12,727 nt of DNA from Rhodoferax sp. UBA5149 (GCF_002413825.1 NZ_DHXT01000150.1:14139-26865), one strand, 5' to 3'. Positions 1 to 8,191 are shown, counted from the stretch's first letter. Notes: generated by a model from the sequence alone, not told the origin. Translations and numbers: made by a program.

Positions 1-974
1 GTGCCGCTGCTGCCGCCCGTAAAAGCCACGTCCACCGGCATCATGACCTGCCCTTGCCAACCCGGTGGCCCGGGGTAGCCTTGATAGCCCTCGGCCGGGA
101 AGGTTCGCACCAGGTACTCGCGGCCCGCAAACATCATCAACAGGGGCGCCGTGCTCCGGTTGACCGGCACCACGGCACCCAGGGGGACCCACAAGGCATC
201 GGCACTTTCAATCACGCGGTTGTGACCATCGAGCAGCATCATGTTGGAGCGCCCGTCCGGATCGCGGTGCGACTGGAAGATGCCCGCCATTTCCTGTTCG
301 AAGTTGAAGCACAGACACAGCACGCCGACGACGACGCCGGTGTCGGGATGCAGCATGCGGCGGGAATAGATCAGCGCCTGCTTGCGGGCGGGGCGCAAGT
401 CCGTGGCGCGAAACGTTTCGACGTAGCTGTCGCTGGCCAGCGTTTGCGCAATCAGCGGATCAACGCTGCCTTCGAGCGGCGTGGCTTCATCAATTTGCAC
501 CAGCACGTTGCCTGCGGCATCGAGCAAAATGATTTCGTCATACACCGTGTATTTGCTGCGGTAGGCACGCAGTCGCTGGCGAATGGCGCTCGGGTTGTCG
601 GTGAGGCCGGCGACAAAGGCGCACAGTTCGTTATCGGTGGCGAGAAAGCCCACATCGGCGGTGCGCTCGTACAGATTGCGCACCACAATGTCGATGACGT
701 ACTGGGCCTTGGTCCCAATCTCGTCAAGCACCGTGGCCACTTTCTCACTCACCAGACTGGCCACCAATTCCTGCTCCAGACGATTGAAGCCTTCACGCGT
801 GGCCGCCATGGTCGGCAAAATGGTCTTGGCCTCGACCGGGCAGTTCATCTTGGCAGACGATTCAATCATGCGCCACATCAGGTTCAACTCGTGCAGCGAT
901 TGTTCGCAGCGAATCACGTCGCGCATGTAGGGCAGGTAAGTATCAATTTGAAGCGGGGCAGCCGTGTTCGTCAT
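1..974 (-). CDS. Cache-like sensory protein, possible soluble chemoreceptor (partial)
   Basis: An open frame starts at ATG 974 and runs off the left edge after 324 codons without a stop, so the C-terminus is missing. The start is backed by an AGGAAG ribosome site that overlaps the stop codon of the upstream gene. Residues 1-100 are hydrophilic and helical, with no signal peptide or membrane segment. Residues 100-315 read like a Cache/PAS-type sensor: YDEIILLDAAGNVLVQI near 145-161, the substrate-facing stretch VETFRATDLRPARKQALIYS near 185-204, and a second half near 243-315 ending in a Gly/Pro-rich GYQGYPGPPGWQGQVMMP. Cache domains usually lie outside the membrane, so a form without a leader is unusual. 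The missing C-terminus could be a methyl-accepting signalling domain, a CheW-like domain or an output enzyme; I cannot tell. It lies 10 bp after the GGDEF-EAL gene and is probably co-transcribed with it. Confidence 0.75.
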   Translation of the reverse strand, partial: MTNTAAPLQIDTYLPYMRDVIRCEQSLHELNLMWRMIESSAKMNCPVEAKTILPTMAATREGFNRLEQELVASLVSEKVATVLDEIGTKAQYVIDIVVRNLYERTADVGFLATDNELCAFVAGLTDNPSAIRQRLRAYRSKYTVYDEIILLDAAGNVLVQIDEATPLEGSVDPLIAQTLASDSYVETFRATDLRPARKQALIYSRRMLHPDTGVVVGVLCLCFNFEQEMAGIFQSHRDPDGRSNMMLLDGHNRVIESADALWVPLGAVVPVNRSTAPLLMMFAGREYLVRTFPAEGYQGYPGPPGWQGQVMMPVDVAFTGGSSG

Positions 975-984
975 GTTTTTCTTC

Positions 985-3288
985 CTATTCGCTGGTGATG
1001 TGAGCTTGAGCTGCCATCAGCTCGGAGATTGTTTTGGGTCGGCTCAACAGAAAGCCCTGAATCAGCGTGCAGCCGAATTGGCGCAGGAAAATGAGCTGCG
1101 CGTCGGTCTCGACTCCCTCGGCGATGACCTGCAGTTTCATATGACGCCCGAGGTCCAGTATGGTGCGCACGATCGCACCGTCACCCCGGTCGTGCGGCAA
1201 GCCGCTGACAAATGAACGATCAATTTTCACCGAGGAAATCGGCAACTTTTTCATGCGTGACAGCGACGAATGCCCCATCCCGAAATCATCCAGGCTGATC
1301 TTGAAACCCAGCTGGCGCAAGGCACCCATGACCGGAATCACCTTGTCAGGCTGCTTCATCACCAGGCCCTCGGTCAGCTCGACACAGAGGTGGTGCGGCG
1401 CAATGCCACAGGCCTCAATCACGGCCATCAATTCGCCCGGCAAACTGGCATTGACAAATTCCGGTGCCGCCATGTTGACGTTGACTTGCAGGTCCGGGAA
1501 GCCGCAGCGGTGCAACTGCGCCAGATCGCGACAGGCCTGCTGGACCACCCAGCGGCCGATCTGCACGATCAGGCGGCTCTGCTCCGCCACCGGAATGAAA
1601 AGATCGGGCCGCACGATGTCGCCGTTCTGCCGGCGCCAGCGAATCAGCGCTTCGACCGCCACCATGTGCTCGGCGTCGCGGTCAAACACGGGCTGGTACT
1701 CCAGAAAGAATTCATTGCTTACCAGCGCGCGATGCAACTCGGCTTCCATCGTGAGTTGCTTGGCCAGCGTGGACCGCTGCTCAGCCAGGTTTTCGACCGT
1801 TCCGTCCGAGAAAAAATTCAACCCGTTGCGGCCGCCGTTTTTGCGGCGATACATCGCCGCATCGGCGCTACGCATGAGTTCGGAGCCGGTCCATCCATTG
1901 TCGGGAAAGACACTGACCCCGACGCTGGCAGACACTGTCAATTCCTGGCGTTCGAACAGGAAGGGCATGCGCGCTGCCAGCAACACGCGCGCGCCGACGG
2001 CCTGTAGCTGCGCCGTCGTTTGGCCTGGCGCCATCAGGATGGCGAACTCATCGCCGCCCAGTCGTCCCGCCGTACAGCCCTCCAGTTCAAGTCCCTGCAA
2101 GCGCTGGGCAAATTCATGCAAGACCAGATTGCCAGCCTCGTGGCCGAAGGCATCGTTGATCAGCTTGAAGCGGTCGAGGTCAATATTCAGGACAGCAAAC
2201 GTGGCGCCCGTTGAGGTGGCGCCCAAGCAGGCGGCATCCAGCAGATGATGGAAATGCTTGCGATTGGCGAGACCGGTCAGATCATCGACCTGCGCCAACT
2301 GACGGATCAGTTCCTGTTGCGCGATGCGCAGCACCGTCTGCGCAATCAGGGCGCCGATGGTGGCCGACAGGCTCGGTAGTTGTGCTTCGCGCTGGCGCGA
2401 CAGACTGCTGTAGAACTCCAGCACGCCATGGCTGTGGCGACGTCCGTCAACCGTCACATAGGAAACCGGGAATGCATAGCCGGACTGCAAACCGCATTCA
2501 TGGGCGCTTTTGCGCCGCAAAAAGTCCTGATCGGTAGCCATGTTTTCAACCCAGGCCGGCTGCATCGTGCGCCAGACGTTGCCGACCAGGCCTTCGCCCG
2601 GCGCCAGCCGAAGTGCGGCAGTTTGCCGGATGAACGCTGCCAGCGGATAGTCCCGTTTGTGCCACTCATACTGGCAGGCCAGCTGGTGGTCACCCATCTG
2701 TTCCTGCTCCAGTGCCCAATAGGCACCACACTCCCAGCCCAGGTTGTCACAGACCAGTTGAATCACCTTGGTCACCGACTCCCCCAGCGTTGGGGCGCCG
2801 ATCAAGAATTGTGTTGACTCGAAACAGAAGCGCTCACGCATCGCGGCCAGCCGCGTTGACGTGACATCGATCACGACACCGGTCTGGATCGCCAGGCCGG
2901 GCTGGGCTTGTGGCAAGGACACCAGGCGCAACCAGCGCAAGCCGTCAAATTCGTTAATGATCCGGAACTCACACTCGATGGCCGGGCCCGCTTCGCGCAG
3001 CTGGCGCAGGACTGCCATCAACGCCAATACATCATCCGGTAGCACCTGCTCAAAACAACTCGCCCCCGTGCGGTGAAGCCCCGCATTGACGTCCAGTGCG
3101 CTTGCAGCCCCGGTCGACAAGACCCATTCGCCGGTGTGCATGTCGCACCACCAATGGCCGAACAGACCCATTGTTTCAGCGGCGTCCGGCAAAGTGGCCT
3201 GCACCCGCGCCGGCCAGAGTTTTTGGGTCAGGTCCGGGTCATTTGCGGCCGTCGGGCTGGGACGGCACAACAAAGAATGTTCATGCAT
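985..3288 (-). CDS. PAS-GAF-GGDEF-EAL cyclic-di-GMP signalling protein
   Basis: A 767-residue cytoplasmic protein predicted to make and/or degrade cyclic-di-GMP. Domains in order: a PAS-like domain (about 40-145, ending in the usual VVIDVTSTR-type strand), a GAF domain (about 155-322), GGDEF (about 330-493) and EAL (about 510-760). The cyclase site is intact (RLGGDEF, 409-415). The phosphodiesterase signature residues are also present: EAL at 546-548, ELTEG at 637-641, DDFG at 667-670, KID at 688-690, AEGVE at 723-727 and QGF at 744-746. The product-inhibition site normally written RxxD before the cyclase motif reads LEGC here, so feedback control of the cyclase is probably lost. No membrane segments are seen, so any signal is intracellular and sensed through PAS or GAF. 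The ATG at 3288 has no strong Shine-Dalgarno. A sensory protein follows 10 bp downstream, suggesting a paired unit. The ligand and the net activity cannot be read from sequence. Confidence 0.93.
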   Translation of the reverse strand: MHEHSLLCRPSPTAANDPDLTQKLWPARVQATLPDAAETMGLFGHWWCDMHTGEWVLSTGAASALDVNAGLHRTGASCFEQVLPDDVLALMAVLRQLREAGPAIECEFRIINEFDGLRWLRLVSLPQAQPGLAIQTGVVIDVTSTRLAAMRERFCFESTQFLIGAPTLGESVTKVIQLVCDNLGWECGAYWALEQEQMGDHQLACQYEWHKRDYPLAAFIRQTAALRLAPGEGLVGNVWRTMQPAWVENMATDQDFLRRKSAHECGLQSGYAFPVSYVTVDGRRHSHGVLEFYSSLSRQREAQLPSLSATIGALIAQTVLRIAQQELIRQLAQVDDLTGLANRKHFHHLLDAACLGATSTGATFAVLNIDLDRFKLINDAFGHEAGNLVLHEFAQRLQGLELEGCTAGRLGGDEFAILMAPGQTTAQLQAVGARVLLAARMPFLFERQELTVSASVGVSVFPDNGWTGSELMRSADAAMYRRKNGGRNGLNFFSDGTVENLAEQRSTLAKQLTMEAELHRALVSNEFFLEYQPVFDRDAEHMVAVEALIRWRRQNGDIVRPDLFIPVAEQSRLIVQIGRWVVQQACRDLAQLHRCGFPDLQVNVNMAAPEFVNASLPGELMAVIEACGIAPHHLCVELTEGLVMKQPDKVIPVMGALRQLGFKISLDDFGMGHSSLSRMKKLPISSVKIDRSFVSGLPHDRGDGAIVRTILDLGRHMKLQVIAEGVETDAQLIFLRQFGCTLIQGFLLSRPKTISELMAAQAHITSE

Positions 3289-3483
3289 GACAAGCCATCC
3301 ATCTTTCGAGTACAGATGGGCTTGTTATGCAAATTTAGTGCCAGCGAATCCGCGCCCTCAATGGACTATAGCCACCGCCATGCGTGCGCTAGGGCATCTG
3401 ATGATCCGGATGTGCCCGGTTTTGGTGCCTTTCCCACCGGATCCCGGTGCGCAGGCGTTCAACCGTCAGGTCGGCACCCGCGA

Positions 3484-3825
3484 CTACAGCCGCAAAGAGG
3501 TGGGGCGCGACTTCTGGGCCGCTGGCAAGAGGCCGTTGAACATGGGGGTGATGGTCGCAAGGTGCGCCTTGGCGGCGGACTCGCCCAGCAGGCCGGATAG
3601 CAAGGTCATCATCTCAGCACGCAGATACCACAGTGCTTGAATGTCCGGTGCGTATAGCACGCGAGCCCACACGCGTGCGAGCTGGTGACTTTGGTTCAAA
3701 CCCGCAAGACTAACCAGCATCGCCTGACGAATTTCCTTGACGCGGCTTTCGGGGCTTAGATCCGGCATCGGTTCACCAAACAAGCTCATCAGGCTGGATG
3801 CAAATTTTGATTTCTTCCAACTCAT
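3484..3825 (-). CDS. Small protein of unknown function
   Basis: A 113-residue open frame, not recognised. I chose the ATG at 3825 (protein begins MSWKKSKFASSLMSLFGEP). An in-frame TTG at 3897 would add 24 residues of no evident character. The N-terminus is basic and amphipathic. Residues about 25-100 are predicted mostly helical and leucine/alanine-rich, with no clear membrane segment, cysteine pair or known motif. No strong ribosome site is visible before either start. It lies 195 bp upstream of the GGDEF-EAL gene on the same strand and is divergent from the MFS transporter gene, so it could share the 3826-4063 control region with that transporter. Coding status rests on frame length and ordinary amino-acid composition, not on a family match. 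Confidence 0.6.
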   Translation of the reverse strand: MSWKKSKFASSLMSLFGEPMPDLSPESRVKEIRQAMLVSLAGLNQSHQLARVWARVLYAPDIQALWYLRAEMMTLLSGLLGESAAKAHLATITPMFNGLLPAAQKSRPTSLRL

Positions 3826-4063
3826 GATGTGTGTCGTAAAGGTTGCGGGTCTGTGGCTGGACAAACGAGATAGCGCTCGCGTTAGGGTTAAAAACAATCA
3901 CAGAGATTGAACCACCAAGCAGCCTTGCCACTCGTATCATTTCGTGATGACTTGTAACGGATTTCTTACAAGTTTTCGCATTGCTACGAAATTAGGAGCT
4001 GCTGGCGCCCATTCTATGGACGGGCGCTCGCGATTGGGTATAGGGGTTTGCCATAATCCAGCC
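3826..4063. promoter_or_regulatory. Divergent intergenic region with two inverted repeats
   Basis: These 238 bp separate the small minus-strand gene from the MFS transporter and are more AT-rich than their surroundings. They hold a perfect 7-bp inverted repeat, CTTGTAA (3951-3957) with TTACAAG (3966-3972), separated by 8 nt and followed by TTTT; it could be a weak terminator or an operator. A second inverted repeat pairs GCGCCC (4006-4011) with GGGCGC (4022-4027) around a short AT-rich loop. It resembles short interspersed palindromes I recall from Comamonadaceae. A CATAAT hexamer at 4052-4057 lies 6 nt before the transporter ATG and could be a -10 box, but no -35 box stands at the right distance. 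Confidence 0.4.
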
Positions 4064-5272
4064 ATGCAAGATCTTGTTCAGTACGACCGCCGCCTTGTCG
4101 GCTGGCTGTCGCTGGCGCAATTGATCAGCTGGGGCAGCGTTTTTTACACTTTCTCACTGATCATGGCGCCGGTGGAGCATGACCTGGGTTTGAGTCGGGT
4201 CCAATCGTCGCTGGCCTTCAGTCTCGCCTTGCTGGTCGAAGGTTTCCTGGCGTATCCGGTGGGCCGCTGGATTGACCGCGGCCATGAACGGGCCGTCATG
4301 ACCACGGGTTCGGTGCTGGCCGGTGTTTGCCTGGCCTTGCATGGCCTCGTGACCGGTGTGATCGGGTTCTATGCCGTTTGGGCTGGCTTGGGCGCGGCCA
4401 TGGCCGCCATGTTGTACTCGCCAGCGTTTGCCGTGGTGACCCGCCGTTTCCCCAATGACTTTCGCCGCGCCATCATCACCATGACTTTCCTGGGTGGGCT
4501 GGCCAGCACGGTGTTCATCCCGCTCACGGCCTGGTTGATCGCGACTTGGGGCTGGCGCTACGCGCTCGTCAGTCTGGCAACGCTGCATCTGCTGGTCTGT
4601 GCCCCCCTGCATGCGCTGACCTTGCGGGATGCGCCCCGTCCGCTGCGGCATGTGCCATCCGATGGCCAGGTCGCGCCCAAGGGCGTGTCCGGTATTTTGC
4701 TCAGTACGCCATTTTTGCTGATTGGCGTGTTTGTCATCCTGATGATGGCGGTGACCGTGGCATTGCCCGCGCACATGGTGAGTCTGCTGCGTGAAAACGG
4801 CTTGAGCGAGACCTGGGTGATCGCCATTCCGGCCAGCATCGGCGTCATTCAAGTCCTGGGTCGGCTGCTGCTGTACTTCTTCGAGCACCACTTCGACCTG
4901 CATCTGGCGAATCGCTTGATTCCCTGCCTGATTCCGCTGGGGTTGATGGTCTTGTTGGCGGCGCCCCTGTTGGTCGAGGGGGAGGTCTGGGCCGTGATGC
5001 TGTTTGTGGTGCTGTACGGTATGGGCAACGGCATGCTCACCATTGTCAAAGGGACGGCCATGGCGCAGTATGTGAACCGTGACCATGTGGCCACCCTCAA
5101 TGGGGCGCTGGGTGTGCCCTTGGCGCTGGCACGTGCCAGCGCGCCATTGTTGCTGGGTTTGCTGTGGACGCCGCAGGTGCACTACAGCCACGGCCTGTGG
5201 CTGTTGCTGGCCCTCAGCCTGGGCGGCGTGGGTGCGCTGATGCTGGCCCAGCGCCACGCTCTGCCGCGTTAA
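4064..5272 (+). CDS. Major facilitator superfamily transporter
   Basis: A 402-residue inner-membrane secondary transporter counted from ATG 4064. It is almost entirely hydrophobic helices, consistent with 12 transmembrane segments in two six-helix halves joined by a short polar linker near RDAPRPLRHVPSDGQVAPKG. The loop between helices 2 and 3 carries the family A-motif in the form GRWIDRGHERAV. The substrate cannot be read from the sequence. The frame stays open upstream to 3944, but those 40 extra residues are polar, run through the palindromic intergenic element and do not look like an MFS N-terminus, so I place the start at MQDLVQYDRRLVGWLS. There is no Shine-Dalgarno before this ATG, and a CATAAT box 6 nt upstream leaves open a leaderless message. 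It is monocistronic and convergent with metH, whose stop lies 47 bp away. Confidence 0.9.
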   Translation: MQDLVQYDRRLVGWLSLAQLISWGSVFYTFSLIMAPVEHDLGLSRVQSSLAFSLALLVEGFLAYPVGRWIDRGHERAVMTTGSVLAGVCLALHGLVTGVIGFYAVWAGLGAAMAAMLYSPAFAVVTRRFPNDFRRAIITMTFLGGLASTVFIPLTAWLIATWGWRYALVSLATLHLLVCAPLHALTLRDAPRPLRHVPSDGQVAPKGVSGILLSTPFLLIGVFVILMMAVTVALPAHMVSLLRENGLSETWVIAIPASIGVIQVLGRLLLYFFEHHFDLHLANRLIPCLIPLGLMVLLAAPLLVEGEVWAVMLFVVLYGMGNGMLTIVKGTAMAQYVNRDHVATLNGALGVPLALARASAPLLLGLLWTPQVHYSHGLWLLLALSLGGVGALMLAQRHALPR

Positions 5273-5319
5273 CGTCAAGGTTGGCGGTTGGGCGCTCCAG
5301 CAGGTAACGGCCGGTAAAA

Positions 5320-8091
5320 CTACAAATTCGGTGCCAGCAGCCGTTGCAGGGCCTGTTCGTTCATGTGCCGGCGCGCTGCCAGGTCTTTCAGCTGGTCGTC
5401 ACCGATTCTGCCGACGCTGAAATAAGTGCTGTCGGGGTGCCCGAGATAGAAGCCGCTCACGCTCGCCGCCGGCGTCATGGCCAGACTCTCGGTCACGCCC
5501 ATGCCGATGTCCTCGCACTGCAGCAGATCGAACATGTCTTTTTTCACGCTGTGGTCCGGGCAGGCCGGGTAGCCCGGCGCCGGGCGGATGCCCTTGTATT
5601 TTTCGGCAATCAACTCTTGCGGCCCCAGCACCTCCTGCGCTGCATAGCCCCACAGGTCGGTGCGCACGCGGTGATGCAGGCACTCGGCAAAGGCTTCCGC
5701 CAGCCGATCGGCCAGTGACTTGAACATGATGGACGAGTAGTCATCGTGCTCGTCGGCAAAGCGCTTTTCCCGTTTGTCGACGCCGATGCCGGCCGTCACC
5801 GCGAAGACGCCGGCGTAGTCAGCCACCCCTTTGGGAGCGACAAAATCGGCCAGACAGCGGCTCGGCCGCATCACGCCGTCGATCACCTGTTTCTCGGTTT
5901 GCTGGCGCAGGCCATACCAGGTCATGGCGACCTCGCTGCGGGTTTCATCGGTGTAGAACTCGATGTCGTCGTCATTCACCGCGTTGGCGGGATACAGGCC
6001 GATCACGGCATTGGCGGTCAGCCAGCGGCCTTCGATCAGGCGCTTGAGCATGCGCTGCGCATCGGCATAGACCTTGGTCGCCTCCGCACCGACGATCTCG
6101 TCCTTGAGAATGGCGGGAAACGGCCCGGCCAGATCCCAGGTCTGGAACAGCGGGCCCCAGTCGATGAAGCGGGCCAGTTCCGTCAGGTCAAAGTTGCGAA
6201 AGACGCGCCGACCCAGAAACTTGGGCCGGGTGGGCGTGTAGTGCGTCCAGTCCATCGGCGTCTTGTTGGCGCGGGCGCGGGCCAGACTCCACATCGGCGT
6301 CTGCTTTTTGTTGGCGTGCTGCTGGCGCACGCGCTCGTAGTCGGCGTTGAGCTCGGTGATGTAGTCGGCGGCCTGATCGCCCAGCAGGCTTTGCGCCGCA
6401 CCCACGCTGCGCGAGGCATCGGGCACGTAGACCACGGGGCCTTCGTAATGCGGGGCGATCTTGACGGCGGTGTGTACCCGCGAGGTGGTGGCGCCGCCGA
6501 TCATCAGCGGAATCTTTTTGATGCGAAAGTGATCGTCCTTCTGCATCTCGCCCGCCACGTACTGCATCTCCTCCAGGCTGGGGGTGATCAGGCCCGACAG
6601 GCCCACGATGTCGGCGCCCTCGACTTTGGCGCGGGCCAGAATTTCATGGCAGGGCACCATCACGCCCATGTTGATGACGTCAAAATTGTTGCACTGGAGT
6701 ACCACGGTTACGATGTTCTTGCCGATGTCATGCACATCGCCCTTGACCGTGGCAATGATGATCTTGCCGCGGGTAGCAACGTCGCGGCCGGCCGCCTCGT
6801 CCAGCCGCTTCTCTTCCTCAATGTAGGGAATCAGGTGCGCCACCGCCTGTTTCATGACGCGCGCGCTCTTGACCACTTGCGGCAAGAACATCTTGCCCTG
6901 GCCAAACAGATCGCCCACGATGTTCATGCCCGCCATCAGCGGGCCTTCGATCACGTGCAGTGGGCGCCCGCCCTTGGCCAGAATGGCCTGGTAAGCCTCT
7001 TCGGTGTCAACGGTGATGAAGTCGGTGACGCCATGCACCATCGCGTGGCTCAGGCGCTGCTCCACCGTCGCCGGGTGCTCGGCGGTGCCGCGCCACTCCA
7101 GCTTTTTGCTCTCGTCCTTCGCGGCACCCTTGGCGTTTTCGGCAATCTCGACCAGGCGCTCACCGGCGTCGGGGCGCCGGTTCAGCACCACGTCTTCGAC
7201 CCGTTCGCGCAGCTCCGGCTCCAGGTCGTCGTAGACGCCGACCATGCCGGCGTTGACGATGCCCATGTCCATGCCGGCTTGAATTGCGTGGTACAAAAAC
7301 ACGGTGTGAATGGCTTCGCGCACCGGGTCGTTGCCGCGGAAACTAAAAGAGACATTCGACACACCGCCCGACACCTTGGCGCCCGGCAGGTGTTGCTTGA
7401 TCCAGCGCGTGGCGTTGATGAAATCGACCGCGTAGTTGTTGTGCTCTTCAATGCCGGTGGCAATCGCGAAGATGTTGGGGTCGAAGATGATGTCTTCCGG
7501 CGGAAAGTCCACCTCGTCCACCAGGATGCGGTAGGCGCGCTCGCAAATGCTGATCTTGCGCTCGTAGGTATCGGCCTGGCCTTGTTCGTCAAAGGCCATC
7601 ACCACCGCTGCCGCGCCATAGCGGCGCAGCAATTTGGCCTGCTGCTTGAAGGGCTCCACGCCTTCCTTCATGCTGATGGAATTGACGATGCCCTTGCCCT
7701 GCACGCAGCGCAGCCCGGCTTCGATGACGCTCCATTTGCTGGAGTCAATCATGATCGGCACGCGGCAGATGTCGGGCTCGGAGGCAATCAGGTTCAAAAA
7801 CCGCACCATGGCGGCCTGGCTGTCCAACATCGCCTCGTCCATGTTGATGTCGATGATTTGCGCGCCGTTTTCCACCTGCTGGCGGGCCACGGCCAGCGCC
7901 TGCTCAAACTCGCCGTTCAGAATCATGCGGGCGAAGGCTTTGGAGCCGGTCACATTGGTGCGTTCGCCAATGTTGACAAACGTGGCGCTCGGGGACTGAC
8001 CTTCAGCTCTGTCCTCAACTGAATAGGAGGCGCCGATGGTCACTGGCTCCAGACCGGATAATTTCATGGGGGGAACAACGATTTCAGACAT
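5320..8091 (-). CDS. metH: Cobalamin-dependent methionine synthase, folate/cobalamin/activation half (MetH2)
   Basis: A 923-residue protein covering everything in MetH except the homocysteine domain. Together with the product of 10449-11495 it would transfer the methyl group of 5-methyltetrahydrofolate through cobalamin to homocysteine, giving methionine. Domains in order: pterin-binding (about 35-320, opening FVNIGERTNVTGS), cobalamin cap (about 327-425), B12-binding Rossmann domain with the DVHDIG motif at 452-457 whose His454 would be the lower cobalt ligand, and the AdoMet-binding reactivation domain (about 590-923) with RPAPGYPACPDH at 836-847. All key motifs are intact. The start at ATG 8091 follows AGGTGA at a 5-nt spacing. 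The longer frame from 8145 starts inside the riboswitch and is rejected. Expression is probably controlled by the SAH riboswitch just upstream. Full-length enterobacterial MetH is about 1,230 residues; this is a native split arrangement, not a truncation. Confidence 0.97.
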   Translation of the reverse strand: MSEIVVPPMKLSGLEPVTIGASYSVEDRAEGQSPSATFVNIGERTNVTGSKAFARMILNGEFEQALAVARQQVENGAQIIDINMDEAMLDSQAAMVRFLNLIASEPDICRVPIMIDSSKWSVIEAGLRCVQGKGIVNSISMKEGVEPFKQQAKLLRRYGAAAVVMAFDEQGQADTYERKISICERAYRILVDEVDFPPEDIIFDPNIFAIATGIEEHNNYAVDFINATRWIKQHLPGAKVSGGVSNVSFSFRGNDPVREAIHTVFLYHAIQAGMDMGIVNAGMVGVYDDLEPELRERVEDVVLNRRPDAGERLVEIAENAKGAAKDESKKLEWRGTAEHPATVEQRLSHAMVHGVTDFITVDTEEAYQAILAKGGRPLHVIEGPLMAGMNIVGDLFGQGKMFLPQVVKSARVMKQAVAHLIPYIEEEKRLDEAAGRDVATRGKIIIATVKGDVHDIGKNIVTVVLQCNNFDVINMGVMVPCHEILARAKVEGADIVGLSGLITPSLEEMQYVAGEMQKDDHFRIKKIPLMIGGATTSRVHTAVKIAPHYEGPVVYVPDASRSVGAAQSLLGDQAADYITELNADYERVRQQHANKKQTPMWSLARARANKTPMDWTHYTPTRPKFLGRRVFRNFDLTELARFIDWGPLFQTWDLAGPFPAILKDEIVGAEATKVYADAQRMLKRLIEGRWLTANAVIGLYPANAVNDDDIEFYTDETRSEVAMTWYGLRQQTEKQVIDGVMRPSRCLADFVAPKGVADYAGVFAVTAGIGVDKREKRFADEHDDYSSIMFKSLADRLAEAFAECLHHRVRTDLWGYAAQEVLGPQELIAEKYKGIRPAPGYPACPDHSVKKDMFDLLQCEDIGMGVTESLAMTPAASVSGFYLGHPDSTYFSVGRIGDDQLKDLAARRHMNEQALQRLLAPNL

Positions 8092-8095
8092 GCGT

Positions 8096-8126
8096 CTCAC
8101 CTGTAAATTACATATAAGCAGGTGAG
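8096..8126 (-). promoter_or_regulatory. Ribosome-site sequestering hairpin (riboswitch expression platform)
   Basis: On the minus strand CTCACCTG (8126-8119) is exactly complementary to CAGGTGAG (8103-8096), with a 15-nt AT-rich loop between them. The second arm contains the metH2 Shine-Dalgarno AGGTGA (8102-8097). Three bases of the first arm (8126-8124, CTC) are also the end of the riboswitch pseudoknot strand ACGCTC (8129-8124). The two pairings therefore compete: with SAH bound the pseudoknot holds these bases and the ribosome site is open; without SAH the hairpin can form and hide it. The complementarity is seen directly. The switching model is inferred and agrees with the known ON behaviour of this class. 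Confidence 0.78.
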
Positions 8127-8185
8127 CGTCGTTGGGGTTATCCAAGCCTGACAGGCCTTATGACCCGCTGCAACGCTCCTTGGAT
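8124..8185 (-). ncRNA. SAH riboswitch aptamer upstream of metH2
   Basis: The leader matches the S-adenosylhomocysteine riboswitch (Rfam SAH_riboswitch, RF01057), known upstream of ahcY, metH and metF genes. Reading the minus strand: P1 pairs ATCCAAG (8185-8179) with CTTGGAT (8146-8140), seven perfect pairs. The conserved core reads GGAGCGTTGCA straight after P1, and CAGGCTTGG closes it. A variable internal stem pairs GCGGGTC (8168-8162) with GGCCTGT (8157-8151) around ATAA, with some G-U pairs. The pseudoknot pairs GAGCGT (8178-8173) with ACGCTC (8129-8124). From memory, the Ralstonia aptamer of known structure has GAGCGC with GCGCUC; the change here alters both sides and keeps pairing. The known role is to sense SAH, the toxic product of methyl transfers, and turn on its recycling. 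Confidence 0.93.
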
Positions 8186-8191
8186 CGGGTG

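Noticed and set aside
3435..3449. Perfect 6-bp hairpin (CACCGG/CCGGTG) downstream of the small gene
   Set aside because: It has no T-run on either side and a short stem; there is too little to call it a terminator or an operator.
3826..3897. TTG-initiated extension of the small minus-strand protein
   Set aside because: It needs a rare start codon and has no ribosome site; the internal ATG at 3825 is simpler.
3944..4063. Upstream extension of the MFS gene
   Set aside because: The 40 added residues are encoded by intergenic palindromes and do not resemble an MFS N-terminus.
4154..5278. Minus-strand frame opposite the MFS gene
   Set aside because: Its product is Gln/His-rich shadow sequence; the plus strand encodes a convincing membrane transporter.
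5746..8022. Long plus-strand open frame opposite metH2
   Set aside because: It lies wholly antisense to a gene with every MetH motif. Its product is His/Val/Asp-rich without domains, typical of shadow frames in GC-rich DNA.
8092..8145. Upstream extension of metH2 to a start at 8145
   Set aside because: This start lies inside the riboswitch aptamer. ATG 8091 has a good ribosome site and begins the normal protein.
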